Assembly: GCF_000368965.1 (NCBI RefSeq)
Contig: NZ_KB849778.1
Location: 1-64,000, forward strand
DNA: 64,000 bases
Source of the DNA: Acinetobacter calcoaceticus DSM 30006 = CIP 81.8
GTDB taxonomy: Bacteria > Pseudomonadota > Gammaproteobacteria > Pseudomonadales > Moraxellaceae
Direction: 5' to 3'
Within the stretch, counting starts at the first letter, position 1, and every line of letters begins with the position of its first letter. Shown here piece by piece: positions 46,596-57,012 of this stretch. The translations under genes were made by a program, and so were the position numbers. A model generated the notes under the pieces. It was not told the origin of the DNA and ran no database searches. It saw nothing but the letters and a program-made list of their open reading frames with translations.

Positions 46596-46964
46596 TTATA
46601 GAACTTCAGGAGCCAATGAAATGATTTTCATGAACTGTTCAGTACGAAGTTCACGAGTCACTGGTCCGAAGATACGAGTAGCAATCGGAGCTTTGTTGTT
46701 GTTCAGGATAACTGCAGCATTATCATCAAAACGGATCACAGAACCATCTGGACGACGAATGCCGAATTTAGTACGAACTACAACCGCATTCATCACGTCA
46801 CCTTTTTTAACACGTGCGCGTGGGATTGCTTCTTTTACAGTAACTTTAATAATGTCGCCAACAGAAGCATAACGACGATGTGAACCACCAAGTACTTTAA
46901 TACATTGTACGCGGCGAGCACCACTGTTGTCTGCTACGTCGAGCATAGTTTCGGTTTGAATCAT
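46596..46964 (-). CDS. rplN: 50S ribosomal protein L14
   Basis: 122-residue protein at the 50S interface. I start it at ATG 46964 ([19 protein letters not shown]), the conserved L14 N-terminus; the frame is open 11 codons further upstream, in the hairpin-containing gap after rpsQ. First gene of the spc segment. Confidence 0.96.
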
Positions 46965-46983
46965 TGCCCTACTCCAAAACCGA

Positions 46984-47041
46984 GCATCACCGGTCACAAT
47001 TTCGAAAGGCTCAAAGAGTACTCGAAATTGACCGATGATGC
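46984..47041 (-). promoter_or_regulatory. Long hairpin between rpsQ and rplN
   Basis: The arms 46984-47005 and 47022-47041 pair over about 20 positions, with one G-U pair and a two-base bulge around a 16-base loop. It sits in the only sizable gap between the S10 and spc segments. No T-run follows, so a simple terminator is unlikely. It could be an RNase III processing site, a ribosomal-protein-binding site or an mRNA-stability element. Confidence 0.65.
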
Positions 47042-47056
47042 AACAAGAACGTCGAA

Positions 47057-47314
47057 TTACTCAGCAGCTGCTTCAACTACTTCCACTAAAGTCCAAGCTT
47101 TAGTTTTAGAAATTGGGCGGCTTTCTTTAATGGTCACAACATCACCAATTTTAGCGACGTTATTCTCATCATGAGCGTGTAACTTAGTTGAACGGCGAAT
47201 TGACTTGCCATACAACGGGTGTTGAACGCGGCGTTCAATAAGAACAACAATAGATTTATCCATTTTGTCACTTACGACTTTGCCGGTTAACGTGCGGACT
47301 GTTTTTTCACTCAT
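47057..47314 (-). CDS. rpsQ: 30S ribosomal protein S17
   Basis: 85-residue OB-fold 16S-binding protein beginning [20 protein letters not shown]. Its ATG overlaps the rpmC stop by four bases, indicating translational coupling. Last gene of the S10 segment. Confidence 0.96.
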
Positions 47315-47508
47315 TGTCCGTTCCCCTGTTTTTCGGTAAGGAGTGTCTTAATACGAGCAATTGTCTTACGAGCAACTTGCACTTCGTGCGATTTACCCAA
47401 CTGACCAGTTGCTTTCGCCATACGAAGACGGAATTGGTTAAGCTGTTGCTCATCAAGCAAAGCTTTCAACTCTTCTACCGACTTTTCACGTAAATCTTTA
47501 GTTTTCAT
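47311..47508 (-). CDS. rpmC: 50S ribosomal protein L29
   Basis: 65-residue helical hairpin protein at the exit tunnel ([20 protein letters not shown]). It overlaps the rplP stop by one base and rpsQ by four. Confidence 0.96.
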
Positions 47509-47921
47509 TACATTACCGTCCGAGTCACGATAGTGGTTTTAAACGGAAGTTTAGCAGCAGCTAAAGCAAATGCTTCACGCGCTAATTCTTCGTTCACACC
47601 TTCAATTTCGTACAGGATCTTGCCTGGTTGGATCTGGCAAACCCAGTATTCCACGCTACCCTTACCTTTACCCATACGCACTTCAAGAGGCTTTTGAGTA
47701 ATTGGCTTATCCGGGAATACGCGAATAAAGATTTTACCACCACGCTTAATACGGCGGCTAATAGTACGACGTGCAGCTTCAATCTGACGCGCAGTCATAC
47801 GACCACGTTCAGTTGCTTTAATTGCAATCGAACCAAATGATACTGTACTACCACGATGCGCTAGACCAGTATTACGGCCTTTGTGCACCTTACGGAATTT
47901 GGTACGTTTAGGTTGCAACAT
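47508..47921 (-). CDS. rplP: 50S ribosomal protein L16
   Basis: 137-residue A-site tRNA-contacting protein. It starts [17 protein letters not shown], has [13 protein letters not shown], and carries the conserved Arg (in the [10 protein letters not shown] region) that is hydroxylated in some bacteria. Confidence 0.96.
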   Translation of the reverse strand: MLQPKRTKFRKVHKGRNTGLAHRGSTVSFGSIAIKATERGRMTARQIEAARRTISRRIKRGGKIFIRVFPDKPITQKPLEVRMGKGKGSVEYWVCQIQPGKILYEIEGVNEELAREAFALAAAKLPFKTTIVTRTVM

Positions 47922-47924
47922 GGA

Positions 47925-48677
47925 TTATTCTCCCTTGTCAGCAGCACGGTCACCGCGACGACCACGACGCTCTTGACCTTCACCACGACCACGACCACGT
48001 TTAGCTGGACGATCTTCAGCAGGAGCAGGGTTCATGACTTGTTTCATGCCACCTAAAATCTCGCCACGGAAAATCCAAACTTTAACACCAATCGTACCGT
48101 AAGTTGTTTCTGCACGCACAGTTGCATAGTCAATGTCTGCACGCAATGTATGCAAAGGTACACGACCTTCACGATACCATTCAGTACGAGCAATCTCTGC
48201 ACCACCTAAACGGCCAGACACTTCAACTTTGATACCTTTAGCACCAGCACGCATAGTGTTTTGAACCGCACGCTTCATAGCACGACGGAACATTACACGC
48301 TTTTCTAATTGAGAAGCAATTGCTTCAGCAACTAAACGCGCATCTAAGTCTGGGCGATCAATTTCATTGATACTTACTTGCGCAGGAACACCCATAATGC
48401 TGGTAAGTTCGCGCTGTAATTTCTCAATATCTTCGCCTTTTTTACCGATTACGATACCAGGACGAGCTGTGCTAATTGTTACTTTAGCAGCGCCTGATGG
48501 ACGTTCGATAAGAATGTTGCTGATCATCGCATTCTTAAGTTTTTTATTTAAAAACTCACGAACTTGAAGATCTTTAAGCAAGTATTCAGCGTATTGTTTC
48601 GGACTCGCATACCAGTTAGCGTTATGACGTTTCACAACACCTAGGCGGATACCGATTGGATGAACCTTCTGACCCAT
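47925..48677 (-). CDS. rpsC: 30S ribosomal protein S3
   Basis: 250-residue mRNA-entry protein with a KH domain ([16 protein letters not shown]). The C-terminal tail is Arg/Gly-rich and highly charged (about the last 35 residues), longer than in E. coli. Confidence 0.96.
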   Translation of the reverse strand: MGQKVHPIGIRLGVVKRHNANWYASPKQYAEYLLKDLQVREFLNKKLKNAMISNILIERPSGAAKVTISTARPGIVIGKKGEDIEKLQRELTSIMGVPAQVSINEIDRPDLDARLVAEAIASQLEKRVMFRRAMKRAVQNTMRAGAKGIKVEVSGRLGGAEIARTEWYREGRVPLHTLRADIDYATVRAETTYGTIGVKVWIFRGEILGGMKQVMNPAPAEDRPAKRGRGRGEGQERRGRRGDRAADKGE

Positions 48678-48678
48678 A

Positions 48679-49011
48679 TCAAACCCCTACCTTAACGGTG
48701 ATGTGACAAGTACGCTTAGTAATACGATCTGCACGGCCTTTAGCACGTGGCATAATACGTTTAAGGCTAACGCCTTCATCAACGTAAATCGTAGAAACTT
48801 TAAGATCATCAACATCTAAACTGTTATTGTGTTCAGCGTTTGCAATCGCAGATTCCAATGCTTTTTTTACTAAAACAGCAGCTTTTTTATTGCTGAAGTT
48901 TAAAATATTTAAAGCATGCGCAACAGATTTGCCGCGAATAAGATCTGCAACCAAACGTGCCTTTTGTGCCGAGATAGCGGCACCGCGTAATTTAGCAGTT
49001 ACTTCCATCAT
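48679..49011 (-). CDS. rplV: 50S ribosomal protein L22
   Basis: About 110 residues (ATG 49011 or the next ATG). Its beta-hairpin lines the exit tunnel ([24 protein letters not shown]). The loop is the site of macrolide-resistance changes. Confidence 0.95.
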   Translation of the reverse strand: MMEVTAKLRGAAISAQKARLVADLIRGKSVAHALNILNFSNKKAAVLVKKALESAIANAEHNNSLDVDDLKVSTIYVDEGVSLKRIMPRAKGRADRITKRTCHITVKVGV

Positions 49012-49019
49012 GACACCTA

Positions 49020-49295
49020 TTAACGTTTAGACTTCTTGTCAACACCGTGACCACGATAGGTACGAGTTGGCGCGAATTCACCGAGTTTATGACCAACCAT
49101 ATGCTCAGTAACAATTACTGGAACGTGATTACGACCATTATGAACAGAAATTGTTAAACCAACAAAATCTGGAAGGATCATCGAACGACGAGACCAAGTT
49201 TTAATCGGCTTGCGAGAGTTACTAGCAACAGCCGCTTCAACCTTAGCGAACAAGTGCGCATCGACGAATGGGCCTTTTTTCAGAGAACGAGGCAT
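49020..49295 (-). CDS. rpsS: 30S ribosomal protein S19
   Basis: 91-residue 30S head protein starting [15 protein letters not shown], ending in the basic [18 protein letters not shown] tail. Confidence 0.96.
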
Positions 49296-49308
49296 TAGTC
49301 AGATTCCT

Positions 49309-50133
49309 TTACTTGACGCGACGGTCGCGAATAATCATCTTAGTCGTACGCTTATTGGTACGTGTCTTGTACCCTTTAGCTTTTTGACCCCATGGGCTTA
49401 CAGGTTGAATACCTTTATTACGCCCTTCACCACCACCGTGCGGGTGATCAACTGGGTTCATCGCCATACCACGTACGGTAGGACGAACACCACGCCAGCG
49501 CGCAGCACCAGCTTTACCCAATGAGCGAAGGTTGCTTTCTTGGTTAGAAACTTCACCAATTACAGCGCGGCATTCAACATGAATTTTACGCATTTCGCCT
49601 GAACGAAGACGAACAATCGCGTAAGAACCATCACGACCCAACAACTGAACAGAAGTACCGGCAGAACGGGCTAATTGCGCACCCTTACCAATTTTAAGTT
49701 CAACGTTATGAAGTGTAGAACCGATCGGCATATTACGAAGTGGCAAACAGTTACCTGGACGAATTGGAGCATCGTTACCAGATTGTACTTTATCGCCAGC
49801 ACGTAAGCCTTTAGGTGCAATGATATAACGACGCTCACCATCAGCATATTTCAACAAAGCAATATGTGCTGTACGGTTAGGATCGTATTCAATGCGCTCT
49901 ACAACAGCTGGGATGCTGTCTTTATTACGCTTAAAGTCAACGATACGATAGTGTTGCTTATGACCACCACCAACGTGACGAGTTGTAATGTGACCGTTAT
50001 TATTACGACCACCAGTACGTTTTTTTGCTTCAACCAACGGTGAGTAAGGCGCGCCTTTGTGAAGGTGATCATGAACCACTTTCTCTACAAAGCGACGTCC
50101 TGGAGACGTTGGCTTACATTTTTGAATCGGCAT
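49309..50133 (-). CDS. rplB: 50S ribosomal protein L2
   Basis: 274-residue peptidyl-transferase-proximal protein. The functional His lies in [15 protein letters not shown] near the C-terminus. Confidence 0.97.
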   Translation of the reverse strand: MPIQKCKPTSPGRRFVEKVVHDHLHKGAPYSPLVEAKKRTGGRNNNGHITTRHVGGGHKQHYRIVDFKRNKDSIPAVVERIEYDPNRTAHIALLKYADGERRYIIAPKGLRAGDKVQSGNDAPIRPGNCLPLRNMPIGSTLHNVELKIGKGAQLARSAGTSVQLLGRDGSYAIVRLRSGEMRKIHVECRAVIGEVSNQESNLRSLGKAGAARWRGVRPTVRGMAMNPVDHPHGGGEGRNKGIQPVSPWGQKAKGYKTRTNKRTTKMIIRDRRVK

Positions 50134-50144
50134 AATTTTCGTCC

Positions 50145-50465
50145 TTATTCCGCTGCGCTTTCAGCGGTATCGCCCAAGTCAGCCATTTCAACATCTTGGC
50201 CGGCTTTCAGGGTGACGTATGCTTTTTTAACATCAGAACGACGTCCCAATGTTTTACCAAAGCGCTTAGTTTTACCTTTAGTAATAGTAGTGTTAACTTT
50301 AACAACTTCTACACCAAAAAGTTTTTCAACTGCTTTTTTGACTTCAAGTTTAGTAGCATTAATATCTACTTTAAATACTTGAACGCCAACAGTATCACCT
50401 AGAACTTGTGCCTTTTCTGAGAAGACTGGTCCTTTAAGGACTTGATAGATACGTTCGTTGTTCAT
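50145..50465 (-). CDS. rplW: 50S ribosomal protein L23
   Basis: 106-residue exit-tunnel protein that binds trigger factor and SRP. Its start overlaps the rplD stop by four bases, so translation is probably coupled. Confidence 0.95.
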   Translation of the reverse strand: MNNERIYQVLKGPVFSEKAQVLGDTVGVQVFKVDINATKLEVKKAVEKLFGVEVVKVNTTITKGKTKRFGKTLGRRSDVKKAYVTLKAGQDVEMADLGDTAESAAE

Positions 50466-51064
50466 CCGAGTTCTACCTCAATTTTCTTAGCAGCAGCTAC
50501 AGACATAACAACTTTATCAAACGCGATCAAGCTTACAGGATCGATTGCAGTTGCATCCACCACATCTACATGTGGAAGGTTGCGTGCTGCAAGATATAAG
50601 TTCTCATCTACAGCTTCAGTAACGATCAATGCACGAGCGGCATTTAAATCGCCAAGCTTAGCAAGCAATTCTTTAGTTTTTGGAGCTGCAATAGCAAACT
50701 CTTCAACTAATACAAGACGATCTTGGCGAACAAGTTCAGCTAAGATACATTGCATTGCACCGCGGTACATTTTGCGGTTTACTTTTTGAGACCAATCTTG
50801 TGGACGAGCAGCAAAAGTTTTACCACCACCAACCCAGATAGGGCTACGAGTAGAACCCGCACGAGCACGACCAGTACCTTTTTGACGGAATGGTTTTTTA
50901 CCACCGCCAGAAACGTCTGCACGTGACTTCTGAGCACGAGTACCTTGACGACCACCTGCTAAATAAGCAGTAACAACTTGGTGTACAAGAGCTTCGTTAA
51001 ATTCACGTCCGAAAGCAACTTCAGACAATTCAACAGCAGAGCCGGAAACAGTTTTCAAATTCAC
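50462..51064 (-). CDS. rplD: 50S ribosomal protein L4
   Basis: 200-residue protein whose long internal loop ([21 protein letters not shown]) reaches the exit tunnel. In E. coli L4 autoregulates the S10 operon; Acinetobacter control of this kind is unproven. Confidence 0.96.
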   Translation of the reverse strand: MNLKTVSGSAVELSEVAFGREFNEALVHQVVTAYLAGGRQGTRAQKSRADVSGGGKKPFRQKGTGRARAGSTRSPIWVGGGKTFAARPQDWSQKVNRKMYRGAMQCILAELVRQDRLVLVEEFAIAAPKTKELLAKLGDLNAARALIVTEAVDENLYLAARNLPHVDVVDATAIDPVSLIAFDKVVMSVAAAKKIEVELG

Positions 51065-51075
51065 GGTATTTCCCC

Positions 51076-51714
51076 TCAGGCCTTGATGGTAGGACGTACA
51101 ATCACGTCACCGCCAGTTGAACCAGGAATTGCACCTTTAACAACTAAAACAGAACGTTCAGCGTCAATAGATACGATTTCAAGACCTTGTACTGTTACGC
51201 GTTCATCACCTAAGTGACCAGCCATTTTTTTGCCTTTGAACACGCGACCAGGAGTTTGGTTTTGACCTGTAGAACCTAATACACGGTGAGAAACTGAGTT
51301 ACCGTGAGTAGCGTCTTGGGTACGGAAGTTCCAACGCTTAACACCACCTTGGAAACCTTTACCTTTTGATTGACCAGTTACGTCAACAACTTGACCAACT
51401 GTGAACAAATCAACACCAATAGTACCGCCAACTTCACGACCTTCAAGCTCAGCTTCAGTAACACGGAACTCTTTAACCAAACGACCAGCAGCAACACCAG
51501 CTTTCGCAAAGTGACCTTTCTGAGCGTTAGTTACGCGAGATTCGCGACGTTCACCAGTAGTTACTTGAACAGCTTGATAACCATCAGTTTCAAGTGTTTT
51601 GATTTGCGTAATGCGGTTTGGATCGACTTCGATGACTGTAACAGGTACAGAAACACCTGCATCTGTAAAGATGCGAGTCATACCACATTTGCGACCGACT
51701 AAACCAATAGCCAT
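51076..51714 (-). CDS. rplC: 50S ribosomal protein L3
   Basis: 212-residue assembly initiator. I start it at ATG 51714 ([16 protein letters not shown]); an in-frame ATG two codons upstream is less likely. The glutamine methylated in E. coli L3 falls in [17 protein letters not shown]. Confidence 0.96.
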   Translation of the reverse strand: MAIGLVGRKCGMTRIFTDAGVSVPVTVIEVDPNRITQIKTLETDGYQAVQVTTGERRESRVTNAQKGHFAKAGVAAGRLVKEFRVTEAELEGREVGGTIGVDLFTVGQVVDVTGQSKGKGFQGGVKRWNFRTQDATHGNSVSHRVLGSTGQNQTPGRVFKGKKMAGHLGDERVTVQGLEIVSIDAERSVLVVKGAIPGSTGGDVIVRPTIKA

Positions 51715-51772
51715 GTGCATAAACCTCTAAAAAAGCGGCCTAATTAACTTAAAAGTTAATCAACCGAAAGCC

Positions 51773-52084
51773 TTAACCCAAAGCGATCTGAACATCAACA
51801 CCAGCCGCAAGATCTAATTTCATCAATGCATCAACAGTTTTATCTGTAGGTTGAACGATGTCGATCAAACGTTTGTAGGTGCGGATTTCGTACTGGTCAC
51901 GCGCATCTTTGTTAACGTGCGGTGAAGTAAGAACGTTGAAGCGTTCGATGCGAGTAGGCATCGGAATTGGACCACAAACTTGTGCGCCAGTACGCTTAGC
52001 GGTTTCTACGATCTCTTGAGCAGATTGATCAATCAGACGATGATCAAAAGACTTCAAACGGATACGAATTCTCTGGTTAGACAT
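51773..52084 (-). CDS. rpsJ: 30S ribosomal protein S10
   Basis: 103-residue protein of the 30S head, also the NusE transcription antitermination factor. ATG 52084 gives the conserved start [13 protein letters not shown]; a longer frame from 52120 runs into the leader. First gene of the cluster, with a strong promoter about 170 bases upstream. Confidence 0.96.
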
Positions 52085-52247
52085 ACCAGTAAACTCCAAG
52101 CCAAACATATAAAGAATCACCCTTGACGCATCTCACCCATTGGTAAGTGTCAAAGGCAGTGAAAATCACTAAGGTCATGATCGATGCCACGACTGTAATG
52201 CACATTTACCACTTTCTTCGCAGTAAATGCCCCTCCTATTTGAGGGT
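52085..52247 (-). promoter_or_regulatory. S10 operon leader RNA
   Basis: About 160 untranslated bases between the promoter and rpsJ. A stem CATTTAC (52203-52209) / GTAAATG (52223-52229) is visible. No frame with a ribosome site occurs in it. It may carry ribosomal-protein feedback, but no L4 site is recognisable by eye. Confidence 0.5.
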
Positions 52248-52252
52248 CGCTC

Positions 52253-52281
52253 ATTATAACGATTGTTTAAGTCTTATGCAA
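52253..52281 (-). promoter_or_regulatory. Promoter of the S10 operon
   Basis: On the minus strand there is a -35 TTGCAT (52276-52281), a 17-base spacer and a perfect -10 TATAAT (52253-52258). Confidence 0.7.
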
Positions 52282-52337
52282 TTCTCTTTTTCTATTTTCT
52301 CCACAAAACCTGCTTTGATCGAGCATTCAGAGCTCAT

Positions 52338-53066
52338 CTAGGCATTTATTACAAACTCAATAGCTTTATTTAGGAGTTGATTACCTTGCTCAAATTTTTG
52401 TGCTTCTGAATACTGTAGTTCACGCGTAGATTGAACATATTCTCCGTCAAAAATAGACAACTCCTCTTCATCTTCAAGTAAGAGCTCTAAAGCTGCTGGT
52501 GTCATCTCTGGATGAAACTGAAAACCAAGCACATTTTTTCCAATCTGATACATCTGATTGCGACAAGCTCTGCTCTCCGCCAAATGTATAGCGCCTTTAG
52601 GTATTTCAAATGTCTCACTATGCCACTGCATAACATTTATCTTTTCAGGTAACGGAAAGCTTTCTTGAGGTAAATTTGCAACTCTCTGGACCGTTGACCA
52701 GCCAAGTTCCTGATAGCGATTACGGCTCACCGCTGCACCCAATGCATTAGCAATCAATTGCCCCCCTAAACAAAGACCAATAGCAGGCTTTCCTGCTGCC
52801 AAATAACGGCGCAGCCATCTTTTCTCTATCTTTAGCCATGGAAAATTTGCCTCATCATTTACACTCATCGTTCCACCCATAACCAGTAACAAATCAACTT
52901 CTTCGATTCTTGGTAAAGCCTCTATTTCAAGTGATCGATCAACCGGAAGTGCAAAGAACTCCGTAGAGCTAATGGTCGCGTGGTGGGCTTTTAAAAATGA
53001 GTAACAACTTCCAAATCCCTCACCCACAATGTGTTGAAAATAGTGAACTCGTAAATGCGACTTCAT
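52338..53066 (-). CDS. Type 1 glutamine amidotransferase-like protein
   Basis: A 242-residue class I glutamine amidotransferase. The nucleophile Cys is in GLCLGGQLIANALG, and the His-Glu pair is in GFQFHPEMTP. This is the stand-alone family (YfeJ-like) without an attached synthetase, so the ammonia acceptor is unknown. I start it at ATG 53066 (MKSHLRVHYFQH); a frame from 53123 would add 19 non-conserved residues. It lies upstream of the S10 promoter on the same strand. Confidence 0.83.
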   Translation of the reverse strand: MKSHLRVHYFQHIVGEGFGSCYSFLKAHHATISSTEFFALPVDRSLEIEALPRIEEVDLLLVMGGTMSVNDEANFPWLKIEKRWLRRYLAAGKPAIGLCLGGQLIANALGAAVSRNRYQELGWSTVQRVANLPQESFPLPEKINVMQWHSETFEIPKGAIHLAESRACRNQMYQIGKNVLGFQFHPEMTPAALELLLEDEEELSIFDGEYVQSTRELQYSEAQKFEQGNQLLNKAIEFVINA

Positions 53067-53234
53067 GCGCTTAAACCTATTGTTGTTAGAATGTTGTAGT
53101 GGTCTTTGCAAAAATAAAGCCAAGTTTTTATTTTATGGGTCTACTGTAACGAAACGTCTTATAAAACTTCGTAAATCTAGCGAAGAACTTAAATTTCTCT
53201 TAATCTAACTTTATTATCAAAAATGCAACGCACT

Positions 53235-54425
53235 ATGAAAAAGCATAACGACTTCCAGACTCGCCTCATCCACGCACCAAGAAAGGCTCCGCAATTTATC
53301 GAAACAGTGCAACCACCCTTATTTCGTGCATCCACTATTATTTTTAAATCAACTTCGCACCTTTTTGATCGCCATTGGACTGATGATTACGACTATAGCT
53401 ATGGCACGCATGGTACCCCCACTACCTTCACCTTAGGCGACAATATTGCGCAAATTGAAGGTGGACTGCATTGTTTACTTGCACCGAGTGGCCTATCAGC
53501 AATTAATGTTGTGAACTCAGCATTTTTAAGCACTAATGATGAAGTATGGGTCCCAGACAACATTTATGGACCAAATCTAGAACATTTAAATCATCTACAA
53601 AATCAATATGGCGTTATTGTTAAAGTATATAACCCTATTGACGCTTCAAGTTTTCAACCGACTGAAAAAAGTAAACTATTATGGTTAGAGGCTGCGGGTT
53701 CGGTTACTTTAGAATTCCCTGATCTTAAAAATCTAGTTAAAAAAGCTAAAAAACATGGTGTATTAACAGCCCTAGATAACACTTGGGGAGCTGGGCTCGC
53801 GTTTAATGCTTTTAATTTTTCAGATGAACACTTATCAGTCGACTTAACCGTCCACGCTTTAACCAAATATCCAAGTGGTGGCGGTGACATCTTAATGGGT
53901 AGCATTGTAACTCGTGATGATAAACTCCATCATCGTTTGTTCCGTACGCATGCCATTTTAGGTATTGCAGTTTCAGGAGACGATGCGGCTCAAGTCCAAC
54001 GCAGCCTTGCTCATATGTCTTTACGCTATGAACAACAATCAGAGAATGCTCAAACTTTACTTAAATGGCTAAAAGACCAATCTCAATTTGCACAAGTTCT
54101 ACATCCAAGTGATGAGACCGCCCCAGGCCATCAATATTTGCAAGAAATCTGCACAAATGGTCAAAGTGCTGGCTTAGTCAGCGTTATTTTCAAACCAGAT
54201 TATGACATTACCGCAGTACGTCGCTTTTGCGATGCATTAGAGTTATTTAAACTCGGTTTTAGCTGGGGAGGACCAGTTAGCCTGATCATGCTTTATGATT
54301 TAAAAATGATGAGAAAACTTGAGAATACACATTTACAACAAGGTTTATTAGTTCGCTTCTGTATAGGACTGGAAGATCCGCAAGATTTAATTCAAGATAT
54401 CGAAAATGCACTGAAACAACTGTAA
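53235..54425 (+). CDS. metC: Cystathionine beta-lyase
   Basis: PLP enzyme of the Cys/Met-metabolism family that cleaves cystathionine to homocysteine, pyruvate and ammonia. The PLP lysine is in HALTKYPSGGGDI (Lys215 counting from the upstream ATG 53223). The substrate-binding SYGTHGTPT and the LAPSGLSAI segments are present. About 396 residues is normal. I chose ATG 53235 over ATG 53223, with modest certainty. It is divergent from the amidotransferase gene. Confidence 0.9.
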   Translation: MKKHNDFQTRLIHAPRKAPQFIETVQPPLFRASTIIFKSTSHLFDRHWTDDYDYSYGTHGTPTTFTLGDNIAQIEGGLHCLLAPSGLSAINVVNSAFLSTNDEVWVPDNIYGPNLEHLNHLQNQYGVIVKVYNPIDASSFQPTEKSKLLWLEAAGSVTLEFPDLKNLVKKAKKHGVLTALDNTWGAGLAFNAFNFSDEHLSVDLTVHALTKYPSGGGDILMGSIVTRDDKLHHRLFRTHAILGIAVSGDDAAQVQRSLAHMSLRYEQQSENAQTLLKWLKDQSQFAQVLHPSDETAPGHQYLQEICTNGQSAGLVSVIFKPDYDITAVRRFCDALELFKLGFSWGGPVSLIMLYDLKMMRKLENTHLQQGLLVRFCIGLEDPQDLIQDIENALKQL

Positions 54426-54468
54426 AAACGACAACATTATAGTGGCTCGAACCAAAGGATAAAAATAT

Positions 54469-56016
54469 ATGGGTACACCGATTGTTATTGCTAAAAATCT
54501 TAATGACACATCAAAAGAAATTGTTTTGCTTTCTCAGTTTGCTAACCGCCATGGCCTAATTGCAGGTGCAACAGGTACAGGTAAAACAGTTACTTTAAAA
54601 GTTCTAGCAGAAAGTTTCTCTCGAATCGGCGTTCCTGTATTTCTTGCCGATGCTAAAGGCGATGTTTCGAGTCTCGCAAAATCAGGTGAGGCTTCAGATA
54701 AGTTTAATGAACGTCTAAAATTATTACAGATTGATAGCGTTCCTTTTGCTGCTAACCCTGTCGTTTTCTGGGATCTGTTCGGCCAACAAGGCCACCCTAT
54801 TCGCACTACAATTTCTGAAATAGGGCCAATTTTATTGGCTCGTATGCTCAATTTAAATGATACCCAAGAAGGTGTATTAGCTGCAGTTTTTCGAATTGCA
54901 GATGATCAGGGCCTACTATTAGTAGACTTTAAAGACCTAAAAGCCATGATCACCTTCGTTAGTGAACATGCAGCAGAGTTTAAAGCAGAATATGGTAATT
55001 TATCTCCAGCTAGCTTAGGCGCTATTCAGCGTAACTTACTTGCTCTTGCCGACCAAGGTGGAGAACAATTTTTTGGTGAGCCGGCTTTAAACATTCTAGA
55101 CTTTATACAAACCGATGCAAATGGACATGGTTATATCAATATTCTTGCTGCTGACAAGCTCATGAATACGCCTAAGCTATATGCCACTTTCTTGTTATGG
55201 ATGCTTTCTGAGTTATTTGAACAGCTTCCAGAAGTTGGCGACATGGACAAACCTAAACTCGTGTTTTTCTTTGATGAGGCTCACTTATTATTTGACAATG
55301 CCAGTCAAGCATTACAAGAAAAGATTGAGCAAGTTGTACGCTTAATTCGCTCTAAAGGTATTGGCATCTATTTTATTACTCAGAATCCACTCGATTTACC
55401 AGAAAGTGTTCTCGGTCAGCTTGGCAATCGCATTCAACATGCGCTACGTGCATTTACCCCTAAAGATCAAAAAGCAGTAAAAACCGCAGCAGATACTTTC
55501 CGTGCCAATCCAAACTTTAAAGTTGATGAAGCCATTACCGAACTGGCTGTTGGGGAGGCGCTAATTAGTTGTCTTGATGAGCAAGGTACTCCACAAATTG
55601 TAGAACGTGGCTGGGTGATGCCTCCTTACTCTGCTTTTACACCAATCACTCCAGAAGAGCGTCAAACTCTAATCGCAAAAAGTATTATTGCTGGTATTTA
55701 TGAACAAGCTGTAGATCGTGATAGCGCTTATGAAATGCTACAAAATAAAGTCGCTGAACGTGAGCAACAACAACAAAATACCGAACTTGCTAAACAACAA
55801 GAAAAAGAGCAAGAAACTTTAGCAAAGCAGCAAGCAAAGGAACAAGAACGATTAGCACGTGAACAGCAAAAAGAAGAAGAACGAGCAGCACGTGAACGAG
55901 CCAAGCTTACGCAAGATATTGTGGGTACTTTTGCAAAAAGTGCTGCACGCAGTCTAGGAGGAAGTACAGGTCAAAAATTAGTAAGGGGCCTGCTTGGTTC
56001 ACTATTTGGCAAATAA
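54469..56016 (+). CDS. YjgR-like DUF853 ATPase (HerA/FtsK-type)
   Basis: A 515-residue P-loop ATPase. Walker A is GATGTGKT (33-40), Walker B is [13 protein letters not shown] near 262, and the [12 protein letters not shown] sensor segment follows. The last 90 residues are a Gln/Glu/Lys/Arg coiled coil and a Gly-rich tail. This is the YjgR (DUF853) family related to HerA helicases, of unknown role, possibly DNA or membrane associated. It is 43 bases after metC and has its own terminator. Confidence 0.86.
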   Translation: MGTPIVIAKNLNDTSKEIVLLSQFANRHGLIAGATGTGKTVTLKVLAESFSRIGVPVFLADAKGDVSSLAKSGEASDKFNERLKLLQIDSVPFAANPVVFWDLFGQQGHPIRTTISEIGPILLARMLNLNDTQEGVLAAVFRIADDQGLLLVDFKDLKAMITFVSEHAAEFKAEYGNLSPASLGAIQRNLLALADQGGEQFFGEPALNILDFIQTDANGHGYINILAADKLMNTPKLYATFLLWMLSELFEQLPEVGDMDKPKLVFFFDEAHLLFDNASQALQEKIEQVVRLIRSKGIGIYFITQNPLDLPESVLGQLGNRIQHALRAFTPKDQKAVKTAADTFRANPNFKVDEAITELAVGEALISCLDEQGTPQIVERGWVMPPYSAFTPITPEERQTLIAKSIIAGIYEQAVDRDSAYEMLQNKVAEREQQQQNTELAKQQEKEQETLAKQQAKEQERLAREQQKEEERAARERAKLTQDIVGTFAKSAARSLGGSTGQKLVRGLLGSLFGK

Positions 56017-56038
56017 CTTTCTTCGATATATCAGTTTT

Positions 56039-56073
56039 AAATTAGGGAATTTTATATTCCCTAATTTTTTTAT
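56039..56073 (+). terminator. Terminator of the YjgR-like gene
   Basis: Twelve-base stem AAATTAGGGAAT (56039-56050) / ATTCCCTAATTT (56056-56067), followed by T's. Confidence 0.88.
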
Positions 56074-56110
56074 GGTTTTTTATAAAAAATCTATTGCGAT
56101 TGTTTTTTTA

Positions 56111-56133
56111 AAGATGTATTTTAAATACATCTT
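56111..56133. promoter_or_regulatory. NsrR operator upstream of the globin
   Basis: A perfect 11-1-11 palindrome with arms AAGATGTATTT and AAATACATCTT, matching the known NsrR consensus (two 11-bp inverted repeats separated by one base). It ends 27 bases before the globin ATG, where bound repressor would block transcription. A gene for NsrR itself lies directly downstream of the globin gene. Confidence 0.85.
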
Positions 56134-56160
56134 ATATAGCCAGATAAATAAGGTCTAGCC

Positions 56161-56925
56161 ATGACTCCACAACAAATTGAACTCGTTAAATCTACAGTAC
56201 CTGTTTTACGTGAACACGGCGTTACGCTGACCACATACTTTTATAAGCGTATGCTTAATAACAACCCTGAATTAAAAAATGTTTTTAACTTGGATGACCA
56301 AACTAGCTTACGTCAACCTCGTGCTCTTGCAGCTGCCGTTCTTGCATATGCAGAAAATATTGAGAACCCTACTGTTTTAGCGAAAGCAGTTGAGCGTATT
56401 ACGACTAAGCATGTGAGCTTAGATATTCAACCAGACCAATATGCAATTGTTGGCGACAACTTACTTCATTCAATTAGTGAAGTACTCAACGTGCCATTTG
56501 AATCAGAACTTATTGAGGCGTGGAAACAGGCTTATTTACAATTGGCAGATATATTGATTGGCGTTGAAAAACAAAAATATGAACAACTTAAAAACTTAAA
56601 TGGTGGATGGGCTGGATGGCGTTCATTTGAAATTACTCAAATTGATCCTCTTGAATCTGGCAAACGTTTCACCTTAAAAGCAACTGACCATGAAGACATA
56701 CTTAGCGGACCTGCAAATGCTTTTATCTCTGTTAAAGTGCAAGTTCCAGATGAGCAGCTTGAACAACCGAAAGCTTTTAAGTTTACAGAAGCTCAGGAAA
56801 ACAACTCATATCATTTTGAAGTTCAGCCTGAAGAAAACCATACAGAGTTCTCAGTAGCGAATATCTTGCTTGAACATTATAGAGTTGGCGATCAAGTTCA
56901 AGTTTCAGCGCCTTTAACGCTCTAA
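56161..56925 (+). CDS. Flavohemoglobin-like protein lacking the NAD reductase domain
   Basis: A 254-residue protein. Residues 1-140 are a flavohemoglobin globin with the proximal triad His84-Tyr94-Glu136 and the distal pocket Tyr28 and Gln52, as in E. coli Hmp (His85, Tyr95, Glu137, Tyr29, Gln53). Residues 150-254 resemble the FAD barrel (WRSFEITQI at the start, HYRVGDQVQVSAPLTL at the end). The FAD motif RQYS is replaced by KAFKFT, and the NAD-binding domain is absent. It probably handles nitric oxide with a separate reductase, or senses it. Control by NsrR fits. The stop is clean and the downstream gap is too short for a lost domain. Confidence 0.85.
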   Translation: MTPQQIELVKSTVPVLREHGVTLTTYFYKRMLNNNPELKNVFNLDDQTSLRQPRALAAAVLAYAENIENPTVLAKAVERITTKHVSLDIQPDQYAIVGDNLLHSISEVLNVPFESELIEAWKQAYLQLADILIGVEKQKYEQLKNLNGGWAGWRSFEITQIDPLESGKRFTLKATDHEDILSGPANAFISVKVQVPDEQLEQPKAFKFTEAQENNSYHFEVQPEENHTEFSVANILLEHYRVGDQVQVSAPLTL

Positions 56926-57012
56926 TATAAAAACCTCTTGCCTGAAAGTTTTCTTATTTAGACTTTCAGGCTAAGATGATCATCCTTTTAATCTCTTCCA
57001 TTTTTGGTGATC

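Noticed and set aside
56926..57012. Frameshifted remainder of the missing flavohemoglobin NAD domain
   Set aside because: The gap to nsrR is only 87 bases and shows no reductase-like sequence, so a lost domain is not hidden here.
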